A stretch of DNA of 45,984 nt, taken from Aeromonas lusitana. Lineage in GTDB: Bacteria > Pseudomonadota > Gammaproteobacteria > Enterobacterales > Aeromonadaceae. Positions 8,040-16,066 of this stretch are shown piece by piece; the stretch's first letter is position 1; every line of letters begins with the position of its first letter. The translations under genes and the position numbers were made by a program. The DNA is taken from assembly GCF_002812985.1 (NCBI RefSeq), contig NZ_PGCP01000033.1, forward strand, positions 1-45,984. Reading direction: 5' to 3'. Below the pieces are notes generated by a model. The model was not told the origin of the DNA. It ran no database searches and worked only from the letters and a program-made list of their open reading frames with translations.

Positions 8040-8248
8040 CATTTGCTTATCTCGTCACCCACTTTATTGACGGTATCCCGGGTGCCATGACCGATTTCGC
8101 GGGTCACATCCCGGGTGGTGTGGCCAATTTCGCGGGTCACGTCCCGGGTAGTGTGCCCCACAGTCCTGCCCGCCTCCTTGATGTGAGCACAAGCCGTGCT
8201 ACCCAGCACCAGGGCCAGTGTCAGCACTACTCTGCCGTTACGCATCAT
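8039..8248 (-). CDS. Small lipoprotein-like protein with 11-residue repeats
   Basis: The predicted product is about 69 residues. It starts with a hydrophobic export signal ending in LGSTAC, which is close to but not a perfect lipobox, so lipid attachment at the Cys is likely but not certain. The mature part is nearly all repeat: HTTRDVTREIG occurs twice in tandem, followed by a third, partial unit HGTRDTVNKVG. The 11-residue period suits an amphipathic helix or right-handed coiled coil, and the protein recalls entericidin-like envelope lipoproteins in size and layout. The ATG at 8248 follows AGGAG on the minus strand. It is last of three leftward genes and its stop lies in the shared terminator. 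Function unknown. Confidence 0.7.
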   Translation of the reverse strand: MMRNGRVVLTLALVLGSTACAHIKEAGRTVGHTTRDVTREIGHTTRDVTREIGHGTRDTVNKVGDEISK

Positions 8249-8287
8249 GGGCCGCTCCTTTTGCATGCCATCCATGTCGATGGGCCA

Positions 8288-9370
8288 TTATGGCCGCGTC
8301 GGCAGTGGCTGGGCAACCAGCAGGGTATGGCCCGGTCCTGGGATCTCGTGCTCCGCTTCCACATGAAAACCCGCTTCTCGCAAGCACTGGTACATCTGCT
8401 TGGAGTGATAGAAACGGCTGTCCCCATTGGCGATGGCGGTGAAATAGAGGGAGGTAGCATTGAGGCTGAAGCTCGCCGCCTCGAAGCTCTGCCTGTCCCA
8501 GAACAGCTCCAGGATGCAGACCCGGGCGCCCGGCTTCATGTGCCGGCGAATGCGCTTGAGGATGGCGACTATCTGCTCGTGACTGAAGCAGTCGAGGAAC
8601 TGGCTCATCCACCAGATGTCTGCCTCCCCCGGCAGATGACCGTCGGCCTCCAGCATGTTGACCCCGTGACCATGAACCCGCTCCGTCAGTCCGGCTGCGT
8701 CAATTCTGGGTTGTGCCAGGGCGATCTGCTCGGGCAGATCCAAAATGGTGACTTGAAGTGCGGGATCCCGGGTCGCACAGGAGATGGCCCACTTGCCTGT
8801 GTTGCCACCCACATCATATAGGCTGCGAGGCTCATAACTCAGCACATGATCCTGCGCCTGTTGGAAAGCCCAGTCAGAATAGAAGTGATCGAAGGCAAAC
8901 CAGCTGGCACGGGCGGGCTCCGGCAGCTTGTCCAGGTGAGGGTAGATGGTCTCCCAGTCCGGGTTGAATACCTTGAGCCCCTCTGGCTTGCCCTCGCGAA
9001 TGGCGCCCAGCAGGTGGGCCAGAGGCTGGTAGCAAACGTGCTGGGTAAAATCCATGTTGACCCGGGTCATGGGGTCGTTTTGCAGGTATTTACCCACCTT
9101 GCCGAGCACATACTGCTCCCCGGCCAGATGGCAGACCCCGCCGCCGAGGCCCATGTCCAGCAGCACAGACACCGCGTATTCGCTGAGCTCGCAATGGCGG
9201 GCTATCTCGGCCGTGGTGGCGCCAGCTTTGCCCCGGCTTTCCAGGTAGGCGAGCACCCCGGTTTCGCGCAGACACCAGCTCGCCTGAAACAGCATGGGGG
9301 CGAAGGCGATACGCTGGGCCTGGCCGATGGCATCGAGGGCGTTATATTGTTCACACTGATAGTGTTTCAA
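8288..9370 (-). CDS. SAM-dependent O-methyltransferase-type protein
   Basis: The 360-residue protein has the two-domain form of small-molecule O-methyltransferases: an N-terminal winged-helix dimerisation domain (about 20-105, with TTAEIARHCELSEYAV) and a Rossmann domain with the SAM motif DVGGNTGKWAI near residue 190, followed by LDLPEQI and RVCILELFWD. It starts at a TTG (9370) with GGGA six bases upstream; the next Met is too far in. It follows the lipoprotein gene by 16 bp, in a leftward operon divergent from the aryl polyene genes. A methyltransferase for the aromatic head group is a normal part of such clusters, so ring methylation of the polyene is a reasonable but unproven role. Confidence 0.8.
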   Translation of the reverse strand: MKHYQCEQYNALDAIGQAQRIAFAPMLFQASWCLRETGVLAYLESRGKAGATTAEIARHCELSEYAVSVLLDMGLGGGVCHLAGEQYVLGKVGKYLQNDPMTRVNMDFTQHVCYQPLAHLLGAIREGKPEGLKVFNPDWETIYPHLDKLPEPARASWFAFDHFYSDWAFQQAQDHVLSYEPRSLYDVGGNTGKWAISCATRDPALQVTILDLPEQIALAQPRIDAAGLTERVHGHGVNMLEADGHLPGEADIWWMSQFLDCFSHEQIVAILKRIRRHMKPGARVCILELFWDRQSFEAASFSLNATSLYFTAIANGDSRFYHSKQMYQCLREAGFHVEAEHEIPGPGHTLLVAQPLPTRP

Positions 9371-9386
9371 TGGGGATCCCGTCTCT

Positions 9387-9779
9387 TTATTTGGTGCTGG
9401 CGCGGACCAGCTCGGTCTGGATGGCCTGATTCAAACCCAGGATCCAGCGATTATAACTACGGTGGATGGATCCCTTGCCATTGTCATCCAGATTGATGCT
9501 GCTGACATAATTGATGGAATAATCATGAGCAGTATACGGAATATTGATCACGGCCTGATGTTTGCGCACGTTCAACTGACCGCGAATAACGCCAGTCTGC
9601 TCTTTTTTCATCACCCAGCCCTTGCTGATGCCGCCATTGATGATGGCATTACCCACCTGCTCTTCGGTCAAGGTGAAATTCACCGGATTGGCTGGCAGGT
9701 TTTGTACTGGCTTGCTGGTAGAGCAGGCGGCGAGCAGGAGTGAGCCGAGTACCAAACCCGATTTTGTGATCAAATTCAT
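9387..9779 (-). CDS. Predicted lipoprotein, unknown function
   Basis: The 130-residue protein has a lipoprotein signal with a good lipobox (LLAAC, Cys about residue 19). The mature part (NFTLTEEQVGNAIINGGIS, then KGWVMKKEQTGVIRGQLNVR) is rich in beta-strand-forming sequence and has no motif I recognise. It is the first gene of the leftward operon that contains the methyltransferase, and its start faces the start of the aryl polyene operon across a 258-bp AT-rich region. This position suggests, but does not prove, a link to the polyene pathway or its export. Confidence 0.75.
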   Translation of the reverse strand: MNLITKSGLVLGSLLLAACSTSKPVQNLPANPVNFTLTEEQVGNAIINGGISKGWVMKKEQTGVIRGQLNVRKHQAVINIPYTAHDYSINYVSSINLDDNGKGSIHRSYNRWILGLNQAIQTELVRASTK

Positions 9780-9875
9780 TATTTTACCCCGATATATGTT
9801 TTATGAAATGGAGCAATGAGACACCATTATTTGGTCATTTTCAATAAAATATGGCCCACTACTATGGGTGCATGT

Positions 9876-9904
9876 TTGGTCGTTTATATTTTCTGATAGA
9901 TAAT
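9876..9904 (+). promoter_or_regulatory. Candidate promoter of the aryl polyene operon
   Basis: TTGGTC (9876-9881) and GATAAT (9899-9904) are spaced by 17 bp in the AT-rich region between the divergent operons. The -35 box is weak. Many other AT-rich hexamers are present, so this is one candidate only. Confidence 0.3.
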
Positions 9905-10037
9905 GATATGATGTCTTTGAATTAATAGCCGCTATGCATTGGCTGTTATTTCAACACGACTTTGTCATGCCCATATTGAGCAAAGCGTTTATTATTCCTA
10001 TCACCCCTAGTGCCCCAAAAGGACAGACGCCGCTATC

Positions 10038-10760
10038 ATGCTCTCATTTTCACTTCTTGATACGCAGGCGCTCTCTCCTGGACTGGAGCAAGTCAGTCAA
10101 TGGCAGCTATGGGCCAACGCGGTGCAGTGGCCCGAGGCTGCTCAGCCCTTGCCTGCCACTCCCCTGATCCCCATGATGATGGCCCGCCGCCTCAGTGCCG
10201 GTGCCCGCCTCGCGGTGCAGCTCGGTCTGGAGATGCTGGCCCGCCATCCCATCGACAACGCCATCTTCGTCAGCCGCCACGGCGAGCTGGCGCGCTCCAT
10301 GACGCTGCTGCAGGGCTTGGCGGCGGGCAAACCGCTTTCTCCCACGGATTTCTCCATGTCGGTGCACAACACGGCGGCCGGGCTCTGCTCCATCCAGGGC
10401 AAGGCTGCGTTGCCCATAAGTTCCCTCGCGGCAGGAGAGGGAAGCCTGATGGCGGGAGTGACCGAGGCTGTCGCCAACCTGCATGCCGGTTATAAACGGG
10501 TGCTGCTGGTGGCGTTTGAAGGGGAGATCCCGGCCTTTCATCATCCCTGGCTCTCTGCCACGCCCCCTTATGCGCTGGCGCTGGTGCTCGGCAATGAAAT
10601 GATTGTGCAGGGCGAGCGCTGGCACTGCGAGGGGCAGGGGGTCTTGTCCCACTCTCCCGAGTTGCCACAGCCCCTGGCATTCTGGCGAGCGCACCTGTTG
10701 CGGCAATCGACCTGCCTGCTGGGCGACGGACGTCAGGAGTGGTCATGGCGGCGGCGCTGA
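10038..10760 (+). CDS. Chain-length-factor-like beta-ketoacyl synthase (aryl polyene, ApeC type)
   Basis: The 240-residue protein matches the short ketoacyl-synthase-like family (Ketoacyl-synt_2) that occurs in aryl polyene clusters. It keeps the segment SMSVHNTAAGLCSI at 107-120, where an active ketosynthase has other conserved residues, and it lacks the TACSS-type nucleophile cysteine, so it is unlikely to condense by itself. In studied aryl polyene systems a protein of this type pairs with a full ketosynthase as a KS:CLF heterodimer; here the partner would be the product of 21737-22987. It is the first gene of a run of overlapping rightward genes and ends 16 bp inside the next gene. The Shine-Dalgarno match for the ATG is weak (AAAGGA about 16 bases upstream). 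Confidence 0.85.
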   Translation: MLSFSLLDTQALSPGLEQVSQWQLWANAVQWPEAAQPLPATPLIPMMMARRLSAGARLAVQLGLEMLARHPIDNAIFVSRHGELARSMTLLQGLAAGKPLSPTDFSMSVHNTAAGLCSIQGKAALPISSLAAGEGSLMAGVTEAVANLHAGYKRVLLVAFEGEIPAFHHPWLSATPPYALALVLGNEMIVQGERWHCEGQGVLSHSPELPQPLAFWRAHLLRQSTCLLGDGRQEWSWRRR

Positions 10761-11503
10761 ATCGGCTCTGGCGGCTGCTCGGCACCGCCCTCGGCTTTGC
10801 CCTGTTTGGCCTTGGCGGTTTGCTGCTGAGCCTCTGCTGGTTTCCGCTGCTGGCGATCTGCCTGCGGGGGGAGCGACGTCGCATCCTGGCGCAGGCCAGC
10901 ATCAAGCAGAGTTTTCGGCTGTTTATGGGCATGCTGAAGGGGCTGGGGGTGCTCGACTATCGGGTGAGCGGCATGCCGCCCTCCCTGCGCGGCGCCCTGG
11001 TGGTGGCCAACCATCCGAGCCTGCTCGACTATGTGATCCTGGCCGCCGAGCTGCCGGTGTGCGATTGCATCGTCAAGCGGGCTTTATGGCATAATCTTTT
11101 TCTCGGTGGCGTGGTGCGCGCCGCCGACTACATTCCCAATGGGGACGCGCAGCAACTGCTGCCGCGCTGCATCGAGCGGGTACGCCAGGGGGGCCTGCTG
11201 CTGGTCTTTCCGGAAGGCACCCGCACCACCCCGGGCGAGCCAGTCCGGTTGCAGCGAGGGGCGGCCCAGCTCGCGCTGCGTGGTCAGGTGCCGCTGCAGC
11301 CCGTGCGCATTCACTGCAGCGAGCGCTTCCTCACCAAGCAGGATAAATGGTTCCAAACTCCGAAGAACAAGCCCTGCTTCACCCTGGAATTTTTGCCGCA
11401 GATCACCCCGGCCGAGCTGATCGATGGCGAACAGGGCAGCGCACTGGCCGCCCGCCAGTTAACCCGGTTTCTTACCCGGGTCCTGCAACCCGGGACCCCA
11501 TGA
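10745..11503 (+). CDS. 1-acyl-sn-glycerol-3-phosphate acyltransferase-like protein (ApeD type)
   Basis: The 252-residue protein has an N-terminal membrane segment (about 12-40) and a PlsC-type acyltransferase domain. The catalytic HX4D motif is NHPSLLD (His90, Asp95) and the substrate-binding FPEGTRTTPGEP follows about 65 residues later. In aryl polyene clusters an enzyme of this class is thought to help pass the finished polyenyl chain to its lipid anchor. The ATG at 10745 has AGGAG five bases upstream; an alternative GTG at 10739 lies within that ribosome binding site. It overlaps the preceding gene by 16 bp. Confidence 0.87.
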   Translation: MAAALNRLWRLLGTALGFALFGLGGLLLSLCWFPLLAICLRGERRRILAQASIKQSFRLFMGMLKGLGVLDYRVSGMPPSLRGALVVANHPSLLDYVILAAELPVCDCIVKRALWHNLFLGGVVRAADYIPNGDAQQLLPRCIERVRQGGLLLVFPEGTRTTPGEPVRLQRGAAQLALRGQVPLQPVRIHCSERFLTKQDKWFQTPKNKPCFTLEFLPQITPAELIDGEQGSALAARQLTRFLTRVLQPGTP

Positions 11504-11520
11504 CAGCCTATGGAAGAGCA

Positions 11521-11775
11521 ATGCAAGACCTGCAACAAGAGATAAAACAACTCATCATCGACAGCCTGAATCTGGAAGGCCTGACCCCGGACGACATAGA
11601 CGCTAAGGCTCCCCTGTTTGGCGATGGTCTGGGTCTGGACTCCATCGATGCACTGGAGCTGGGGCTCGCCATCAAGGGTCGCTACGGCATAGTGCTCTCC
11701 GCCGATGACGAGAACACCCGTCGTCACTTCGCCAGTGTCGAGGCCCTGGCTGCCCTGATCCAGTCCCAGGCCTGA
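11521..11775 (+). CDS. Acyl carrier protein 1 (aryl polyene, ApeE type)
   Basis: This is an 84-residue carrier protein. The phosphopantetheine attachment site is in LGLDSIDALELG, Ser41, with the usual Asp before it. The segment DDIDAKAPLFGDGLGLDS is characteristic of the first of the two carrier proteins in aryl polyene clusters. The ATG at 11521 is preceded by GGAAG; an upstream in-frame ATG at 11500 overlaps the acyltransferase stop and could also be used, adding seven residues. It should carry the growing polyene chain or the aromatic starter. Confidence 0.93.
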   Translation: MQDLQQEIKQLIIDSLNLEGLTPDDIDAKAPLFGDGLGLDSIDALELGLAIKGRYGIVLSADDENTRRHFASVEALAALIQSQA

Positions 11776-11799
11776 TCCCGCCATCGAGGAGATATCGTG

Positions 11800-12048
11800 A
11801 TGAACAAAGACGACATTTTTACCAAGGTGAAGGCGACTCTGGTCGAGCTGTTCGAGGTGGATGAAGACGCCGTTACCCTGGATGCCCAGCTCTATCAGGA
11901 TCTGGAGCTCGACAGCATAGATGCCATCGATCTGGTGGTGCACCTGCAAAAACTCACTGGCAAGAAGATCAAACCCGAGGAGTTCAAGTCGGTGCGCAGC
12001 GTCGCAGACGTGGTCGAGGCGGTCGATCGTCTGATGAACCATGCCTGA
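11800..12048 (+). CDS. Acyl carrier protein 2 (aryl polyene, ApeF type)
   Basis: This is an 82-residue carrier protein with the phosphopantetheine Ser39 in LELDSIDAIDLVVHL. It differs clearly from its neighbour, so the two carriers probably have separate tasks, as proposed for other aryl polyene systems (one for loading or priming, one for elongation). GAGGAG stands 8 bases upstream of the ATG at 11800; a GTG at 11797 is also possible. It lies 24 bp behind carrier protein 1. Confidence 0.93.
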   Translation: MNKDDIFTKVKATLVELFEVDEDAVTLDAQLYQDLELDSIDAIDLVVHLQKLTGKKIKPEEFKSVRSVADVVEAVDRLMNHA

Positions 12049-12057
12049 TCTGTTGTC

Positions 12058-12624
12058 ATGATGCGACTCCTCTCCCTGCTGGCGGGCGGCCTGTTGCTGC
12101 TCTATCCCCTTGCCGTGTACTGGGGATTGACCCATTGGGGTGGCTCAGCTTTGCTGGTCATACTGCTGGTGACCTTCGCCCTGCGCCTCTTGCCAGGGGT
12201 TGCTCCGGTGCGCGAATGGCTGCTGCTCGGCCGCCTGCTGGCCTGCGTCGGTCTGCTGCTGACAGGCCTGAGCGCCCTCTTCTCGGCCCAGCATTGGCTG
12301 CTCTATTACCCCCTTGCCGTTTCGCTGGCGCTGCTTTGTCTGTTTGGCTGGAGCCTGACCCAGTCCATGAGCCTGGTGGAGCGCCTCGCTCGCCTGACCG
12401 ATCCTGAGCTGCCCCCCGCCGGGGTACGCTACACCCGCACCGTGACCCAGGTCTGGTGCGGCTTTTTCGTGCTCAACGGCAGCCTGGCTGCCGCCACCAT
12501 CTGGCACGGGGATCTCGCGCTCTGGAGTCTCTATAACGGCTTGGTCAGCTACCTGCTGATGGGCCTTTTGATGGGGGGCGAGTATCTGGTGCGCCGCCGG
12601 GTTAAACGGCGTTTTGCATCATGA
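12058..12624 (+). CDS. COG4648-type integral membrane protein (ApeG type)
   Basis: The 188-residue protein is almost wholly hydrophobic, with about six membrane segments (near residues 3-20, 24-40, 52-66, 76-95, 128-142, 155-180). The loop SLVERLARLTDPELPPAGVR and the following RYTRTVTQVWCGFFVLNG are typical of the COG4648 membrane proteins found in aryl polyene clusters between the carrier proteins and the ligase. Its molecular role is not known. The gene starts 10 bp behind carrier protein 2 and overlaps the ligase gene by 4 bp (ATGA). Confidence 0.85.
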   Translation: MMRLLSLLAGGLLLLYPLAVYWGLTHWGGSALLVILLVTFALRLLPGVAPVREWLLLGRLLACVGLLLTGLSALFSAQHWLLYYPLAVSLALLCLFGWSLTQSMSLVERLARLTDPELPPAGVRYTRTVTQVWCGFFVLNGSLAAATIWHGDLALWSLYNGLVSYLLMGLLMGGEYLVRRRVKRRFAS

Positions 12625-14384
12625 AGGCGCCAACGGACCTGCTTGCCACCATCTGGGAGCGAGCCGACGACGAGCCGGTGGCCTTTGGCCCCCAGGGGGA
12701 CGCTACGTTCGGCACCCTTCGCTTTGGTGCCGAGGCGCTGGCCGACCGATTGATGCTACTGCCGGCCCGGCGCTGGGCGCTCTGCTTCGAAGACAGCCTG
12801 CTGTTTGCACAGGCGTTGCTCGCCTGCGCCCTGACGGGGCGGGAGGCCATTCTGCCCGGCCATCAGCGCCCGGCCGCCCTGGCCGAGCAGAGTGGCGATT
12901 TCGACGGTATCCTGACCGACAGTGAGGTGCTGGGGGAGCTTGGTCGCCCCTGGTTGCAACTGCCGCTGGCGGCAAGCACCGAGGAAAACGGCCAGCGCTG
13001 GCCAGCCCCCGGCGCACTGCAGTTGACCCTGTTCACTTCGGGATCCACCGGTGAGCCCAAGGCAATTCCCAAGGCGTGGCATCAGCTCGACGCCGAGCTG
13101 AGGGTGCTGATCACCCTCTGGGGTGAGCGGCTCGCCGGGGCTCGCCTGCTGGCGAGCGTCAGCCATCAGCACATCTATGGTCTGCTGTTTCGCATCTTGT
13201 TACCTCTGATGTTGCGAGTGCCCTTCGCCCGTACTTTGACCCTCTATCCCGAGCAGTTGCAGCACCAACCTGGTCGATGGGCGCTGATCGCTTCCCCCGC
13301 CTTCCTCGGTCGGCTCGATCCCGAGATCGCAGCCCAAGGCTGTACCCTGATCGTCTCTTCCGGCGGCCCCTTGGCGCTGGCGGATGCGCACCAGAGCGAG
13401 CGGCTGTTTGGCCAGTTGCCGGTGGAGGTGTTTGGCAGCAGCGAGACCGGCGGCATCGGCTGGCGTCAGAGCCCGCAAGCTGACACCCCCTGGCAACCCA
13501 TGCCGGGCCTAGAGATAGCGCTGGGGGAAGACGATCAGCTGCTGCTGAGCTCCCCCTACCTGCCTGATGACAAGCCTCTGCTCTGCGCAGATCGTATCCG
13601 CCTGTGCAAGTCCGGTTTCCATCTGCTGGGGCGCGGGGATCGGGTGGTCAAGATTGAAGAGAAGCGGATCTCTCTTGATGAGGTGGAGGCGCGGCTGCAG
13701 GCCCTGCCCTGGGTGGCGGCAGCCGCCGTGTTGCCTCTGACGGTCGGAGCCCGGCAACAGCTTGGCGCCGTGCTGGTATTGACCGACGCGGGGCATACCC
13801 AGTGGCAGGCGTCGGGGCAGGGCCGTTTTCTTATCGCCCTGCGCGAGCAGCTGAGAGCCTGGCTCGAGCCGGTTGCCTTGCCGCGCCGGCTGCGCTTGCT
13901 GGCCGAGTTACCCCTCAACAGCCAGGGGAAACGCCCCTGGGGGCAGTTGAAGGCACTATTTAACGAGGTTTCCATAGATATTAATTCCACAGAATCCGCT
14001 TATTGGCAGATGAGTCCCTCAGGTGTCGGTGCTATGCAGACCAGCGGACTTCCCACACTGCTCGATCAGCATTGGCAGGGAGATGTGCTGGTGCTGAGCC
14101 TGCGCCTGGATCCCGGCTTGCCCTGGTTTAGTGGCCATTTCCCCGGTGCACCCTTATTGCCCGGGGTGACTCAGGTGCACTGGGCCATGCACTATGGCCG
14201 CCAGTTGCCGGGCCTGGTGGGCGAGTTCGCTGGCATGAGCCAGCTCAAGTTCCAGCGGCCCCTGCGACCGGGCCAGGAGTGCGAGCTGCACCTGAACTGG
14301 CTGGCGGACAAGGGCCAGCTGCTGTTCAGTTACCGGCTCGGGGACGAGCATGCCAGCAGCGGTCGGGTGCGGCTATGTCCCTGA
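12621..14384 (+). CDS. Fused adenylating ligase and hot-dog dehydratase (ApeH-ApeI type)
   Basis: The 587-residue protein has two domains. Residues about 1-450 are an AMP-forming ligase with the P-loop TLFTSGSTGEPKAIPK (136-151), FGSSETGGIGWR (about 272-283) and the hinge region LGRGDRVVKIEEKRISLDEV; it should activate the aromatic starter acid and load it on a carrier protein. Residues about 475-587 are a FabA/FabZ-like hot-dog domain with FSGHFPGAPLLPGV, His506 as the predicted catalytic base, for dehydration of the 3-hydroxyacyl intermediates. The linker (about 450-470) is polar and poorly conserved in look. In the E. coli cluster these functions are separate genes, so this is a fusion. 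Overlaps the genes on both sides by 4 and 10 bp. Confidence 0.88.
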   Translation: MKAPTDLLATIWERADDEPVAFGPQGDATFGTLRFGAEALADRLMLLPARRWALCFEDSLLFAQALLACALTGREAILPGHQRPAALAEQSGDFDGILTDSEVLGELGRPWLQLPLAASTEENGQRWPAPGALQLTLFTSGSTGEPKAIPKAWHQLDAELRVLITLWGERLAGARLLASVSHQHIYGLLFRILLPLMLRVPFARTLTLYPEQLQHQPGRWALIASPAFLGRLDPEIAAQGCTLIVSSGGPLALADAHQSERLFGQLPVEVFGSSETGGIGWRQSPQADTPWQPMPGLEIALGEDDQLLLSSPYLPDDKPLLCADRIRLCKSGFHLLGRGDRVVKIEEKRISLDEVEARLQALPWVAAAAVLPLTVGARQQLGAVLVLTDAGHTQWQASGQGRFLIALREQLRAWLEPVALPRRLRLLAELPLNSQGKRPWGQLKALFNEVSIDINSTESAYWQMSPSGVGAMQTSGLPTLLDQHWQGDVLVLSLRLDPGLPWFSGHFPGAPLLPGVTQVHWAMHYGRQLPGLVGEFAGMSQLKFQRPLRPGQECELHLNWLADKGQLLFSYRLGDEHASSGRVRLCP

Positions 14385-16066
14385 ATCCCTGCCTCATCAT
14401 CCCCTGTTACAACCACTCGGCGCCGCTGGCCGGGGTGCTGGCCGAGCTGCAGCCCCTGGGGCTGCCTTGCCTGCTGGTAGACGATGGCAGCGAGCCCGGG
14501 GCCGCCGCGGTCCTGGATGCCCTGGCAGAGACCAACAAGGCCTGGCTCACCCTGCTGCGCCACCCCCAGAATCTCGGCAAGGGCGCCGCCGTGACCACCG
14601 GGCTCAAGGCCGCCCTGGCCCAGGGGTTCAGTCACGGGGTGCAGATAGACGCGGACGGCCAGCACGACTTGTCCGACGTACCGCGCCTGCTGGCCGAGGC
14701 CGAGCGTCAGCCAGATGCCCTCGTCTCGGGGCAACCCCTCTACGACGATTCCGTGCCCAAGGGGCGTCTCTATGGCCGCTACATCACTCATGTCTGGGTC
14801 TGGATAGAGACGCTCTCCTTCGCCATCAAGGACAGCATGTGCGGCTTTCGGGTCTACCCCCTGGCGGCGAGCTGCGCCCTGCTGGATGAGGTGCGCCTCG
14901 GCCGGCGGATGGATTTCGATACCGAGGTGATGGTGCGGCTTTATTGGCGCGATGTGCCCATGCGCTTCGTGCCGACCCGGGTCATCTACCCGGAGGACGG
15001 CAGCTCCCATTTTCGCCTCTGGCAGGACAATGTGGACATCTCCTGGATGCACACTCGGCTGGTATGCCGCCTGCTGTGGGATCTGGGCCGCAAGCTGATT
15101 GGCTTGCCGGCTCGGCTCTGGCAGCAGGGCAAGCAGCACTGGTCGCGCACCCCTGAGCGAGGCTCCTTGCTCGGCCTGCAAGTCATGCTGGCCAGTTATC
15201 GGCTGCTGGGGCGGGCGGGTTTCAAGGCGCTGCTCTACCCCGTCATCGGTTACTTCTGGCTGACCGGGCGCCGCCAACGGGCGGCCTCCGAGCAGTACCT
15301 GGCGCGGCTAGACGCCTTCGCCGCCGAACAGGGGGTGACCTTGCCTGCCGGTCCGAGGACTAGCTTTCGGCACTTCCTGCGCTTTGGCGAGGCGGCGCTG
15401 GACAAGTTGGCGGGCTGGCGCGGTGACATCCCGCTCTCCGACATCGAGCTGGTGGGGCGCGAGCACCACGAGGCGGCTCTGGCCAGCGGCCGTGGCCTGC
15501 TGCTGCTTGGCTCCCATCTCGGCGATCTGGAGCTGTGCCGGGCGCTCGGCACCCGGGGCGGTCAGGTGCGCATCAATGCCCTGGTGTTCACCCGCCACGC
15601 GGCCCGCTTCAATGCCCTGCTCAAGCAGGTCAATCCGGATTCCAACATCAATCTCATCCAGGTGCAGGAGATGGGGGCGGACACCGCCATCCTGCTCAAG
15701 GAGAAGATAGACGCGGGGGAGTGGGTGGTGATCGTCGGGGATCGCACCTCGGTGACCCGGGAGAAACGGGTAGTCTGGGCCGATTTCCTCGGCGCGCCAG
15801 CGCCCTTCCCACTGGGGCCTTTCGCCCTGGCGAGCGTCTTGGCCTGCCCCGTCTATCTGATGTTCGGCCTCAAGGAGCAGGGGCGTTTTCGGGTCCACTT
15901 CGAGCCCTTCGCCGAGCGGCTGCTGCTGCCCCGCGCCGAGCGGGAGGCGGCCTTGCGCCACTGGGTGCAGGCCTATGCCGACCGTTTGCAGCACCACTGC
16001 CTGCGCGCGCCGCTGGACTGGTTCAATTTCTTCGATTTTTGGCAGCTAACTCATGATGAACAGTGA
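14375..16066 (+). CDS. Glycosyltransferase family 2 / lipid A-type acyltransferase fusion (ApeJ type)
   Basis: The 563-residue protein joins two enzymes. Residues 1-240 are a family 2 glycosyltransferase with LIIPCYNHSAPL at the N terminus, LVDDGSEPG (34-42) and the metal-binding DAD (92-94) in QIDADGQHD. Residues about 280-563 resemble the LpxL/HtrB acyltransferases: GSHLGDLELCRAL with His381 and the acidic residue four positions later, then VIVGDRTSVTREKRVVWADF. This pairing is normal for aryl polyene clusters and suggests building or acylating the sugar-lipid anchor. The ATG at 14375 overlaps the ligase stop by 10 bp; the longer ORF from 14279 runs back into the ligase domain and is rejected. 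Confidence 0.87.
   Translation: MSLNPCLIIPCYNHSAPLAGVLAELQPLGLPCLLVDDGSEPGAAAVLDALAETNKAWLTLLRHPQNLGKGAAVTTGLKAALAQGFSHGVQIDADGQHDLSDVPRLLAEAERQPDALVSGQPLYDDSVPKGRLYGRYITHVWVWIETLSFAIKDSMCGFRVYPLAASCALLDEVRLGRRMDFDTEVMVRLYWRDVPMRFVPTRVIYPEDGSSHFRLWQDNVDISWMHTRLVCRLLWDLGRKLIGLPARLWQQGKQHWSRTPERGSLLGLQVMLASYRLLGRAGFKALLYPVIGYFWLTGRRQRAASEQYLARLDAFAAEQGVTLPAGPRTSFRHFLRFGEAALDKLAGWRGDIPLSDIELVGREHHEAALASGRGLLLLGSHLGDLELCRALGTRGGQVRINALVFTRHAARFNALLKQVNPDSNINLIQVQEMGADTAILLKEKIDAGEWVVIVGDRTSVTREKRVVWADFLGAPAPFPLGPFALASVLACPVYLMFGLKEQGRFRVHFEPFAERLLLPRAEREAALRHWVQAYADRLQHHCLRAPLDWFNFFDFWQLTHDEQ

Noticed and set aside
9934..10167. 77-codon ORF overlapping the start of the polyene operon as a leader peptide
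   Set aside because: It overlaps the first pigment gene in another frame, has no plausible ribosome binding site and no run of regulatory codons.
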